This document shows, one piece after another, positions 17,704 through 25,708 of a stretch of 64,000 nt of DNA; the stretch's first letter is position 1; each line of letters begins with the position of its first letter. Below the pieces are notes generated by a model. That model was not told the origin of the DNA and did not search any database. It worked only from the letters and a program-made list of their open reading frames with translations. The DNA comes from Amycolatopsis sp. GM8 (GTDB lineage: Bacteria; Actinomycetota; Actinomycetes; Mycobacteriales; Pseudonocardiaceae), in assembly GCF_021653975.1 (NCBI RefSeq), contig NZ_JAJKFK010000004.1:556936-620935 (forward strand), in the 5' to 3' direction. The position numbers and the translations under genes were made by a program.

Positions 17704-18492
17704 TCAGGCGCGGATGGTGGCTGCCAGTTCGTCGGCGAGTTCGGGGGTCGCGGCGACGACGCCGGACCAGCGGCGGCTCAGGTCGGGGTCGATCTCGACG
17801 GGACGGCCGAACGCGTCGATCACCACGCCACCCGCCGCGGGCAGCAGCACCGCGGCCGCGGCGATGTCCATGATGCGGTGCGTGTCGGAACCCGCGTCGG
17901 CGAAGGCATCCGTACTGCCTTGAGCCACGAGCGCCGCCTCGAGGCAGCTGCTGGAGAGGATCCGCACCCGCGCGGCGCGGCGGCTCACCCGCAGCCACGC
18001 CGCCTCGTTCTTCCGGTGCGGACGCAGCAGGCTCACCGCGGCGCCGTCCAGCTCCCGGCGGCCACTGGTGCGGTACGGGCCCGGCTCCCCGGCCTTGGCG
18101 TGCCAGCTGCGGCCGGTGTCGAGCCAGGTGGTGAGCGACTCGACCGCCTTCCCGTCGATGGCGACCACCCCGGCGAACGCGGCGAACGGCACCCCGGCGA
18201 CGGCGTTCGCGGTGCCGTCGACCGGATCCACGACGAGGGTGACGGCGGAACCGTTGTCCACCACCCCGATCTCCTCGCTGATCAGGTTGACCCGTTGCGC
18301 CGCGGCGGTTTCCGCGACCGCGGTGTCGACCAGCAGGTCCAGGCGCGTGGTGGGGGTGCCGTCCGCGCCGATCTCGACCTTCTCGGCGAGGGCGGCACGA
18401 TCATGCGCGCGCCGCGCGTCGTGGAAGGCCGTCATCGCCGCGCGGGCCACGGCGGCCAGCGCGGGATGGGTACCGTCCGGGATCTCGATCAT
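17704..18492 (-). CDS. Inositol-monophosphatase family phosphatase in the phosphonate operon
   Basis: A 262-residue Mg-dependent, lithium-sensitive-type phosphatase. Metal ligands are in LISEEIG (E73, E74) and DPVDGTAN (D89, D92), with the C-terminal aspartate in HRIMDIAA. ATG 18492 overlaps the phnM stop (ATGA) and has GGGGGG upstream, so I prefer it to the ATG 12 bp earlier. As the last gene of the phn operon, coupled to phnM, it probably acts on a phosphorylated ribose product of C-P lyase; that substrate is inferred. No phnN or phnP gene is present, and this enzyme might do related work. Confidence 0.85.
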   Translation of the reverse strand: MIEIPDGTHPALAAVARAAMTAFHDARRAHDRAALAEKVEIGADGTPTTRLDLLVDTAVAETAAAQRVNLISEEIGVVDNGSAVTLVVDPVDGTANAVAGVPFAAFAGVVAIDGKAVESLTTWLDTGRSWHAKAGEPGPYRTSGRRELDGAAVSLLRPHRKNEAAWLRVSRRAARVRILSSSCLEAALVAQGSTDAFADAGSDTHRIMDIAAAAVLLPAAGGVVIDAFGRPVEIDPDLSRRWSGVVAATPELADELAATIRA

Positions 18493-19667
18493 CGTGCCCC
18501 CCATAGTACGGATCGCACCATCGGCCAGGGCTCTCGTGGTTCGACGAGCGCCAGGTCCGCCCGCAGGCCCGGCGCGAGCCGGCCGCGGTCGGTCAGGCCC
18601 GCGACCTCCGCCGGGCCGCTGGTGACGAGGGCGATGGCGGCGGGCAGCGTGGCGATGCCCTCCTTGGCGAGCAGCATCGCCGCGGCCAGCAAACCCGAGG
18701 GCAGGTAGTCCGAGGCCACCGCCGTCACCAGGCCCCGCTCGATCAGGTCCCGCCCGGACGCGTTGCCGTTGTGCGACCGCCCGCGCAGCACGTTCGGGGC
18801 ACCGACCACCACCGGCAGACCCTGTTCCCGCGCCGCTTCCGCCGCTTCGAGGGTGGTCGGGAACTCGGCCACCGCTCCCCCGCGTTCGATCAGCTCGCCG
18901 ATTTCCCCGGCAGAGCTCGGATCGTGGCCCAGCAACCGGATCCGCTCGGACCGCGCGCCGAGCCAGGAAAGCGCTTCCTCGCGCACGTCCAGCAGGCCGT
19001 CCCGGTCCACGATGAGCTGATCGACGTGGCGGCGAGCCTCCACTTCGGACATTCCGCGGCGACCCACCAGATACCGCTCGTAGTATTCGCGGTCGGCGTA
19101 CTGACCCTGACCCGGCGTGTGGTCCTCATGCGACACCAGCGCCCCGTCGGGCACCTGCTCCAGCCGCTCCCGCAATGCGGCCAGCCCCTCGGGGCTGCGC
19201 ACGTCGAGCCGGTACAGGATCCGGTGGTCGACCAGCCCGCCCGGGTAGGTATCGACCGCCTCGCAGACCTTCTCCGCCTGCTCCACGGTCCGCCGGATAC
19301 CGCGGCCGTGGCTCTCCTCGAACCCGATGCCGTGGAACACCGTCGTCACACCCGCGGCGTGCAGCTTGCCCTCGAAGGACAGGATCGCGAACTCGACCGG
19401 CAGCTCGGCGCCGGGCCGCGGCATCCGCTCGTTCTCCAGCCCGTCGCTGTGCGTGTCAACGAGGCCGGGCACGCACAGCAGGCCCTGACCGTCCACATCG
19501 GACGACGATCCGGCCGGATGCGGCTCCACCGCGGCGATCCGGCCGTCACGGACGACGATGCGCGAATCGTCGAGCAGCCGGTCCGGCAATACCGCCCGCA
19601 CGTGCCCGAGCACGTAGTCCGCGGGCGGCGCGGCCAGTGTCCAGGATTCGGCGACCGGGGTGGTCAT
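18489..19667 (-). CDS. phnM: Alpha-D-ribose 1-methylphosphonate 5-triphosphate diphosphatase PhnM
   Basis: A 392-residue amidohydrolase-fold enzyme that removes pyrophosphate from ribose 1-methylphosphonate 5-triphosphate, giving the 5-phosphate substrate of C-P lyase. The metal motif HxD appears in PGLVDTHSDGLENE, followed by FEGKLHAAGVTTVFHGI, HEDHTPGQGQ and VVVGAPNVLRGRSHNGN, all typical of PhnM. The ATG at 19667 overlaps the phnL stop (ATGA) and its own stop overlaps the phosphatase start in the same way. Confidence 0.93.
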   Translation of the reverse strand: MTTPVAESWTLAAPPADYVLGHVRAVLPDRLLDDSRIVVRDGRIAAVEPHPAGSSSDVDGQGLLCVPGLVDTHSDGLENERMPRPGAELPVEFAILSFEGKLHAAGVTTVFHGIGFEESHGRGIRRTVEQAEKVCEAVDTYPGGLVDHRILYRLDVRSPEGLAALRERLEQVPDGALVSHEDHTPGQGQYADREYYERYLVGRRGMSEVEARRHVDQLIVDRDGLLDVREEALSWLGARSERIRLLGHDPSSAGEIGELIERGGAVAEFPTTLEAAEAAREQGLPVVVGAPNVLRGRSHNGNASGRDLIERGLVTAVASDYLPSGLLAAAMLLAKEGIATLPAAIALVTSGPAEVAGLTDRGRLAPGLRADLALVEPREPWPMVRSVLWGAR

Positions 19668-20413
19668 GCGACACCTTCCAGAATCTCGTCGGGTTTCCCC
19701 GTGCGGTCGACCAGCCCGCCCGACATCAGCACGACCCGGGACGCGAGCCGGCGCATCGCGTCCAGGTCGTGGAACACGGCGAGCACCGCGACCCCTTGCC
19801 CGGCAAGGGATCCGACCAGCTCCAGCGCGGCCTCCCGGTTCGCCGGGTCCAAAGCGGACACCGGCTCGTCGAGCAGGAGCAGCCGCGGCGGGCGGACGGT
19901 ACCGGCCGCGAGGTTGACGCGCTGGCGTTCGCCGCCCGAGAGCACTCCGCAGTCGACGTCCCACAGCGCCTCGTCGAGGTTGAGCCGCCGCAGGGCGGCC
20001 GCAGCCGCCTCCTTCGACGCTTCCCGGTCCAGACCACGTCGACGGGCGGCCGCCGCGACGACCTCCCACGGCCCGGTCCGCGGCGGCGCGGCGAGGAACT
20101 GGGAAACGTATCCGATTTCGCGGCCGCGCAGCCGCGCCATCGCCCGGTCGGCGAGGCCGGTCAGCTCGACGTCCTCGGTGCCGGTGCACAGCACGACCGT
20201 GCCGGAGTCGGGCAGATAGGTGCGGTAGACACAGCGCAGCAGCGACGACTTGCCGGCGCCACTGGGCCCAGCGAGCGCTACGTGCTCACCGGCGTGCACG
20301 TCGAGGTCGACGCCGTGCAGGGATTCGACGGTCCGCCCGTCGATCGTGTGCAGCACGAAGGACTTGCGCAGCCCGCGCACACTCAGCACAGGTTCGGTAG
20401 CGGATTTCACCAC
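19664..20413 (-). CDS. phnL: C-P lyase accessory ABC-type ATPase PhnL
   Basis: A 249-residue ABC protein with Walker A GPSGAGKSS, signature LSGGERQR and Walker B LLLLDEPVSALD. The insert VYRTYLPDSG and the SFVLHTIDGRTV start are characteristic of PhnL, which takes part in forming ribose 1-methylphosphonate 5-triphosphate with PhnGHI and also docks on PhnK in known assemblies. The GTG at 20413 comes 2 bp after the phnJK stop, with AGGAG 6 nt upstream; a second GTG follows directly at 20410. No membrane domain is present, as expected. Confidence 0.92.
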   Translation of the reverse strand: MVKSATEPVLSVRGLRKSFVLHTIDGRTVESLHGVDLDVHAGEHVALAGPSGAGKSSLLRCVYRTYLPDSGTVVLCTGTEDVELTGLADRAMARLRGREIGYVSQFLAAPPRTGPWEVVAAAARRRGLDREASKEAAAAALRRLNLDEALWDVDCGVLSGGERQRVNLAAGTVRPPRLLLLDEPVSALDPANREAALELVGSLAGQGVAVLAVFHDLDAMRRLASRVVLMSGGLVDRTGKPDEILEGVA

Positions 20414-20415
20414 GG

Positions 20416-22218
20416 TTATCTCCTGGCCGCGGCGACGAGCCGCTGGGTGTAGGGATGGTGCGGATCGTGGAACAGCTGGTCGGTCAGGCCGCGCTCGACG
20501 ACCCGCCCGAGCTGCATGACCACGGTGCGGTCGGTGAGCGCCTCGATCACCGCGAAGTCATGGCTGACCACCACCGCCGCGACGTCCCGTTCGGCGAGCA
20601 GGCCGCGCAGCAGGTCGAGCACCCCGGCGGCGACCGAGGCGTCGAGACCGGTGGTGGGCTCGTCGAGCAGCAGCACCGGCGGATCGGTGGCGAGCGCCTT
20701 GGCGATCTGCACGCGCTGGCGCATCCCACCGGAGAAGGTACGCACCGGATCGTCCATTCGCGACAGTGGCACCTCGACCCGGTCGAGCAGCTCCGCGGCC
20801 CGGCGGCGGATCGCGTGGTAGCCGCGCCAGCCCGCGGCGGTCAGCCGCTCGGCGATGTTCCCGCCCGCCGTGACGCCGAGATCGAGCCCCGCGGCCGGGT
20901 CCTGGTGCACCACGGCCATCTCAGCGATGCGCAGCCGCCGCCGCTCGTCGGCGGGCAGCCGCAGCACATCCGTGCGCCCGCCGTCGACCGCGGCCAGGTG
21001 CACCTGACCGGCCGTGGCGTCCACGTCGCCGATCACGCAACCGAGCACAGTGGACTTCCCGGATCCTGATTCGCCGATGACACCAAGGGCTTCACCGGGA
21101 GCGACGTCGAACGACACGTCCCATGCGGCGACGATCGCGCCGGTCGCCGGGCTGATCGCGGTCCCGTTCTCAGGACCGGTGCCCGGAACGGCTCCGGCCC
21201 CGCCCCGCCCGTGCACCTTCCCGATGCCCGACACGCGCAACGACCATTCCTGCTCACCGGACACCCGCGCCGGAGCGACGTACGGCTCGATCGTGGCGGC
21301 GCCTGCCATCCGGGTCCGCGGGTCGGGCAGCAGGTGCAACGGCGCGCGCTCGCGATGACCGGCCACGTCCGCGTCCCGGTCCCGTACCCGCGAGCACCAT
21401 TCGGTGTCGCTGCACAGGTATCCGCCGTCGGCACCGGCTTCCACCAGGAACACGTCGTCGCTGCCGCACAGCCGGCACCGCGCGCCGGGCGCGTGCTCGA
21501 CCTCGAACGGCACGTCGTCGAAGGCCAGCGGCCGGACGTCGGTGTGTGGCGGCACCGCGTAGATCTTCTTCTCCCGCCCGGCGCCGAACAGGTTCAGGTG
21601 CTCGCACTGGTGCAGCCGCGGCACATCCCAGCGCGGGATCGGGCTGGAGGCCATCACGAACCGGCCGCCGACGAGCACCGGATATCCGCTGCCCCGGGTG
21701 ATCACTCCATTTCGGACCAGATCCTCGTACAGACTCACCCAGATCTTCGAGTAATCGTCCTCGGCATGCATGCGGGCGCACTCGGCGACGGACTTTTCCA
21801 CGCCGCGCAACGGTTCCGGCACCGGCACCTGGTAGACGAGCACATGCTCGTCGCCGAGCTTCTCCTCCGGAATCCGGTGCCGCGTCTGGATGACTGTGGC
21901 CTCGCGAGTGTCGGCGGACTCGGCACAACCGGTGGTCGAGGCGATCATCCGGCGCAGGTTGGTCGCGTTCACCCCGGCGTCGTCGCCCTGGTCGATCACC
22001 TTGACCGTGTCGCCGGGGCCGATCACCGCGAGCGTCACCTGCAGCCCGCCCGAACCCCAGCCGCGGGCGACGGGCATCTCGCGGGAGCCGAACGGCACCT
22101 GGTAGCCGGGCACGCAGACCGCGGTGAGCACCGCGCGGCGGATCTCGCGTTTGGCGCCCTCGTCCAGGATCCCCTGCTCGCGTTCCAGCTCGTCGACAAG
22201 GTCCATTGTGGACGTCAT
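20416..22218 (-). CDS. PhnJ-PhnK fusion: radical-SAM C-P lyase joined to its ABC ATPase
   Basis: One open frame of 600 residues holds two proteins that are usually separate. Residues 1-300 are PhnJ, the enzyme that cleaves the C-P bond of ribose 1-methylphosphonate 5-phosphate; its cluster and catalytic cysteines are C248, C251, C269 and C275, with the C-x5-C spacing of E. coli. Residues 322-600 are PhnK, with Walker A GESGSGKS (382-389), HQDPAAGLD, signature FSGGMRQR (495-502), Walker B LLLDEP and H-loop H553. A glycine/proline-rich linker around 335-350 joins them, and no stop or restart is visible. PhnK binds PhnJ in the E. coli complex, so the fusion makes structural sense. The ATG at 22218 shares a base with the phnI stop (TGATG). 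Confidence 0.92.
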   Translation of the reverse strand: MTSTMDLVDELEREQGILDEGAKREIRRAVLTAVCVPGYQVPFGSREMPVARGWGSGGLQVTLAVIGPGDTVKVIDQGDDAGVNATNLRRMIASTTGCAESADTREATVIQTRHRIPEEKLGDEHVLVYQVPVPEPLRGVEKSVAECARMHAEDDYSKIWVSLYEDLVRNGVITRGSGYPVLVGGRFVMASSPIPRWDVPRLHQCEHLNLFGAGREKKIYAVPPHTDVRPLAFDDVPFEVEHAPGARCRLCGSDDVFLVEAGADGGYLCSDTEWCSRVRDRDADVAGHRERAPLHLLPDPRTRMAGAATIEPYVAPARVSGEQEWSLRVSGIGKVHGRGGAGAVPGTGPENGTAISPATGAIVAAWDVSFDVAPGEALGVIGESGSGKSTVLGCVIGDVDATAGQVHLAAVDGGRTDVLRLPADERRRLRIAEMAVVHQDPAAGLDLGVTAGGNIAERLTAAGWRGYHAIRRRAAELLDRVEVPLSRMDDPVRTFSGGMRQRVQIAKALATDPPVLLLDEPTTGLDASVAAGVLDLLRGLLAERDVAAVVVSHDFAVIEALTDRTVVMQLGRVVERGLTDQLFHDPHHPYTQRLVAAARR

Positions 22219-23330
22219 CAGCATTCCTTCCCGGCCGGGTCGGCCGGCCGCTCGGCCGGTCCCTCGCCGGCTTCGGCGGCCACGCGCATGGCCTGCTTGC
22301 GTTCCACGATGGAGCGGAACGTCACGTAGTGCGGCAGCTTCAAGTGTTCGAGGAAACCGGCGGAGTCCAGCCCATCGACGGTCAGCAGCAACAGCTGCTC
22401 CAGCGGGCCCTTCCGGCCGAAGCGCCGGTTCGCGATGTCCAGATTGGACATCGCGATCGCCTTGCGCTCGTTGTGCCCGAAGCAGAGTCCGTAGCCGACG
22501 TCGAGCCGGGTGCGGTCCTCGTCGGCGCCGTCGAGGTTCTCGATCGCCTCGGCCTCGGTGACCCGGAACTCGCCCAGTGTCACCGGGTTTCCGGTGTGCG
22601 GGTGCCGCACGCGCAGCGGGACGCGGCCGTGCCGGACCTCGCCGAGCGTCACCTCGTGCACATCGCCGTCCGGGCCGAGGATCGAGCGGTACCACAGCGA
22701 AACGAGGCCACCGGTCTCGGCGCGCGCCATCGACGCGAGCACCGCTGACCGGGGCGCCGGCGGACGGGCGGGCTTGCGGGTGATGTCGACCGGCTCCGGG
22801 TCGTCCCCGCGGCGCTGGTCGGCGACCAGATCCAGTTTCCGCAGCAGGTCGAGGAACCGGCGGGGGCGGCGATGCTCCTCGGAGCGCTCGCGCGCCGGGC
22901 GATCCTGCACGGTGCCCGGCTCCGGCGGGCCGTCGGGCTGTTCGAGCAGGCGGCCGGTGTAGTCGGTGGTGCGGCCGAGCAGCTGCGGGCCGTCCGGCTC
23001 GCGGAACGCGGGCACGATCCGGCGCAGCACGGTCATCTCGTCGGGATCGACCGGTTCGCTGACGGCCAGCCGCGGCAGCGTGGACCGGTGCGCCCGCACC
23101 AGATGCGAGGCCTCCAGCGGGTCACCCTCGGCCTGGCGCAGCGCGGCCGCCGCCGTCGGCTCATGGTACAGACCACCTTCGCCCATCACCCGGTCCACGG
23201 CGAGCCGGAACCGCGCGGTGATCTGCTCCGTCGACGCCCACGGCGCCGGGGCGTGATCCCGCGCGCGCCGCACCAGGTCCTCGGCGGCGAGGATGGCCTC
23301 CAGCCCGCCGCGTGCTCCCGAGTACCCCAT
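22218..23330 (-). CDS. phnI: C-P lyase core subunit PhnI
   Basis: A 370-residue subunit of the PhnGHIJ core. It supplies the nucleosidase activity that, with PhnG, PhnH and PhnL, attaches the phosphonate to the ribose of ATP. Recognisable segments are MGYSGARGGLEAILAAEDLV at the N-terminus, LDVGYGLCFGHNERKAIAMS, and DGLDSAGFLEHLKLPHYVTF near the end. Length matches the family (about 350-370). It is joined to phnH and phnJK by TGATG overlaps, which would help equal output of core subunits. Confidence 0.95.
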   Translation of the reverse strand: MGYSGARGGLEAILAAEDLVRRARDHAPAPWASTEQITARFRLAVDRVMGEGGLYHEPTAAAALRQAEGDPLEASHLVRAHRSTLPRLAVSEPVDPDEMTVLRRIVPAFREPDGPQLLGRTTDYTGRLLEQPDGPPEPGTVQDRPARERSEEHRRPRRFLDLLRKLDLVADQRRGDDPEPVDITRKPARPPAPRSAVLASMARAETGGLVSLWYRSILGPDGDVHEVTLGEVRHGRVPLRVRHPHTGNPVTLGEFRVTEAEAIENLDGADEDRTRLDVGYGLCFGHNERKAIAMSNLDIANRRFGRKGPLEQLLLLTVDGLDSAGFLEHLKLPHYVTFRSIVERKQAMRVAAEAGEGPAERPADPAGKEC

Positions 23331-23902
23331 CAGCGCTCGCTCCCTTCGATGACGGTCGTGCGCGGGATCCCGGCCATCCGGCCGTCCGGCGCGATCAGCA
23401 GCAGGTCGATGCCGGCCGGGTACCCCGCCACCGCTTCGGCTCGGGCCGCGAGCAGACCGTCCACTCCGGACAGCCGCACCGTGCCGGGGATGCCGGGCCC
23501 GGACAGCTCCCAGTCCTCACCATCCACTTCGGACACGGCAAGACACACGAGCGCGCCTTCCTCGGGCGCGAAAGCGCTTCCCCGGCCCACGGCGCGCAGC
23601 TCGTCACCGGTCATCGGCCGGGTCGCCGCGACGAACCGTGCCGAACCTGTCTCCGCGGCGGGCGCCGAGGTGACCACGCCGACCGCGTCGGCCCAATCCT
23701 CGCCCTCGTCCAGCACCGCCACGGTGGTCCCCAGGTCGGCCAGTGCCAGCACCGGCAGCAGCACCGCGGGCACACCGGGACGTTCTGGCAGGCGGACGAT
23801 CCGTCCGGGCCGCGACAACGCGTCCAGCACCGCGCGGAACACCTGCCGCGACTCGTCCGGCCGCAGCGTGGCCGCGGCGATCCGGTCCAGGATGGCCGTC
23901 AC
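23330..23902 (-). CDS. phnH: C-P lyase core subunit PhnH
   Basis: A 190-residue core subunit. PhnH features seen are ESRQVFRAVLDALSRPGRI at residues 17-35, LLPVLALADLGTTVAVLD, and the C-terminal YPAGIDLLLIAPDGRMAGIP followed by TTVIE. It helps build the active PhnGHIJ complex. The GTG at 23902 overlaps the phnG stop (GTGA), and its own stop TGA shares its last base with the phnI ATG. Confidence 0.93.
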   Translation of the reverse strand: MTAILDRIAAATLRPDESRQVFRAVLDALSRPGRIVRLPERPGVPAVLLPVLALADLGTTVAVLDEGEDWADAVGVVTSAPAAETGSARFVAATRPMTGDELRAVGRGSAFAPEEGALVCLAVSEVDGEDWELSGPGIPGTVRLSGVDGLLAARAEAVAGYPAGIDLLLIAPDGRMAGIPRTTVIEGSER

Positions 23903-24333
23903 GTCAGCTCCTCGAATTCGACGATGGTGGGCGCCAGTTCGGCCCATTCCGCGGCCTCGCGTTCCACGCGCCGCCGGGCGACCGCGTGGCACAGCTCTTC
24001 GACGCGTGCCGAGCGGGGTCGCGCGGCTTCGGCCTCCGCGTCGAGTACCGCGGCGGCCAGCGTGGCGGCCCGGTCGTCGCCGAGGCGCATCGACCAGCCG
24101 CGCTGCCCCGCCAGCTCGACCTCGGCGCGGCAGGCGAGCACATCCCCGAGCAGGAACCGTTCCGCCAGCACGGGTTCGCGCACCTGCGCGGCGACCGCCC
24201 CCACCTCCGGCCCGGTCAGCACGCGCACGGCGGCGCCGTCGGCGAGACACTCGTCGGCCAGCGCGACCAGCTCGTCCCGCTCGGCCTCCGCGAGCAGCGC
24301 GCACCGCTGCTCGCGGCTCAACACGTCGGTCAC
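23899..24333 (-). CDS. phnG: C-P lyase core subunit PhnG
   Basis: A 144-residue subunit. The segment AERFLLGDVLACRAEVELA followed by GWSMRLGDDRAATLAAAVLD aligns with the E. coli PhnG stretch ERFFAGD...GYSWVLGRD. The start is the GTG at 24333, which overlaps the phnF stop as GTGA; the frame continues open upstream but encodes nothing recognisable there. PhnG is needed with PhnH, PhnI and PhnL for transfer of phosphonate to ribose. Confidence 0.9.
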   Translation of the reverse strand: MTDVLSREQRCALLAEAERDELVALADECLADGAAVRVLTGPEVGAVAAQVREPVLAERFLLGDVLACRAEVELAGQRGWSMRLGDDRAATLAAAVLDAEAEAARPRSARVEELCHAVARRRVEREAAEWAELAPTIVEFEELT

Positions 24334-25055
24334 TGCACCACCTCCGGAATCGTTTCGGTCAGTTCGACGATCACGCGGACCGCGTCGGCCCTGGTCCACG
24401 CCGCACTGCACATAAGCACCCGCCCGCTCCCGGCGTCCCGGCTGAGGCTCTCCCCGAGATAGACCGGGCAGCTCGCCTCGATGCCCAGCTCCCGCAGCAC
24501 ATGCGCCGGCGGCATCTCCAGGCTCACCCGGTACCACGCGCGCACCGGCCGGACCCGGCCCATCTGCCGCAGCACCACGTCGATCGAGTCGACCACCTGC
24601 AGCGCCATGTCCAGATCGGGCACGACGTCGACCGGGATCCACTCCTCGGTCCAGGTCGCCAGCAGCTCGTCGATGTAGAACTCGCGCACGACGTGGTGCG
24701 CCAGCGACCCCGGCTCGCGTTCCAGCCGGGCGGCCTCCGTCTCGGGCAGACCGGCCCGGTCGACGGCCTTGACCATCGCGCGCGGGGTCGCGCCCGACGC
24801 CTCCACCGTCGCGTGCCACGACGGCGGGCGGCTGCGGGAGATCACGTAGTCGATGCGGGAGTTGACGAACGTGCCCGCCCCCTGCACCCGGCGCACCAGC
24901 AGTCGGCGCTCCAGCTCCTGCAGCGCGGACCGGGCCGCCGCCCGTCCCACCCCGAACCGGCTGGCCAGCTCGGGTTCGCTCGCGACCCGGGTCCCGGGCG
25001 CGCACCCGGCCAGCTCGCCCGCGAGCCGGTCGGCGATCTCGAGATACCTCGTCAT
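24330..25055 (-). CDS. phnF: GntR/UTRA family regulator PhnF
   Basis: A 241-residue regulator with an N-terminal winged HTH (PELASRFGVGRAAARSALQE, VQGAGTFVNSRIDYVI) and a UTRA effector domain (residues 80-241) like those of phosphonate-operon regulators. It should repress the phn genes when phosphate is plentiful or when ligand is absent. The ATG at 25055 has only GGGGG close by; CAGTGT 7 nt upstream may be a -10 box, which would make it leaderless. The 108-bp gap upstream holds a perfect palindrome, TTGTCCGGACAA, possibly its own operator. Confidence 0.88.
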   Translation of the reverse strand: MTRYLEIADRLAGELAGCAPGTRVASEPELASRFGVGRAAARSALQELERRLLVRRVQGAGTFVNSRIDYVISRSRPPSWHATVEASGATPRAMVKAVDRAGLPETEAARLEREPGSLAHHVVREFYIDELLATWTEEWIPVDVVPDLDMALQVVDSIDVVLRQMGRVRPVRAWYRVSLEMPPAHVLRELGIEASCPVYLGESLSRDAGSGRVLMCSAAWTRADAVRVIVELTETIPEVVQ

Positions 25056-25078
25056 GCCCCCGACACTGCTCGCCCGCC

Positions 25079-25090
25079 TTGTCCGGACAA
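25079..25090. promoter_or_regulatory. Palindrome TTGTCCGGACAA upstream of phnF
   Basis: A perfect 12-bp palindrome 24 bp upstream of the phnF start, inside the only sizeable internal gap of the phn operon. The half-site CCGGACAA recurs at 29094-29101, upstream of phnD. Two such sites at the two likely promoters of one regulon suggest a PhnF operator, but this is inference. A further ACAACTG/CAGTTGT pair (25087-25093 and 25137-25143) spans the same gap. Confidence 0.4.
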
Positions 25091-25163
25091 CTGCGCGGCG
25101 TGAAACCCGCCGGACACCGGAAGTGAACATCCGAGACAGTTGTTTCTCGCCTCCACGTAGGTA

Positions 25164-25694
25164 TCAGCGCCAGAGCTGGTGCAGGAGCGGCTCGAAGGAC
25201 TCCAGTGGGCGCGTGGGGACGCCCGGGACCTTCGCGGCGTCGTCCCAGCGCCGCAACTCGGCGGCCTCCCGCGCCCACGGGTGCGCCTCGAACTCGGCGA
25301 CCTCTTCGGGTGTCATCGGCCCGCCTTGCCGCACCAGCGACCGCTGCGAGACGGGGCTGAGCGACTCCGCGTACCCGGCGTCCACCACCACGAGGTACCG
25401 CTTGGCCGGGACATGCTGCCCGACCAGGAACGCGGCGCGCTCCCCACAGTGCCGCAGACAGAAATCCGCCCCTGCCTGCTCGTGGGGCAGGCCGCGGTAG
25501 TGCTCGACGACCCCGGGCGCGCGGCCGACGTCGTGCAGCAGCGCCGCCACCACGACCTCGATGTCCGCCTCGGCCGTGAGCGCGTGCCCGGCGGTCTGCA
25601 GGGCGTGCTGGAGCTGGTCGACGGCCTCGCCGCCGTCGTAGTCGCCCGCCATCGCCCGGAGGACGGCGAGCGTGTCGGGCACTGAGAACCACAT
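25164..25694 (-). CDS. PhnZ-like HD-domain diiron oxygenase for phosphonates
   Basis: A 176-residue HD-domain protein that matches PhnZ along its length: EAVDQLQHALQ, ALLHDVGR, LPHEQAGADF, GQHVPAKRYLV, RQGGPM and RWDDAAK. The expected iron ligands are all present (H30, H54, D55, H71, H94, D151). PhnZ uses O2 to cleave the C-P bond of an alpha-hydroxy-phosphonate. The lid region differs slightly: Y19 and E23 are four residues apart, where I recall three in PhnZ. AAGGAG lies 8 nt before the ATG. It sits 14 bp after phnE, before phnF. No PhnY hydroxylase gene is in the window, so the substrate is open. Confidence 0.82.
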   Translation of the reverse strand: MWFSVPDTLAVLRAMAGDYDGGEAVDQLQHALQTAGHALTAEADIEVVVAALLHDVGRAPGVVEHYRGLPHEQAGADFCLRHCGERAAFLVGQHVPAKRYLVVVDAGYAESLSPVSQRSLVRQGGPMTPEEVAEFEAHPWAREAAELRRWDDAAKVPGVPTRPLESFEPLLHQLWR

Positions 25695-25708
25695 AGCTGA
25701 ACTCCTTG

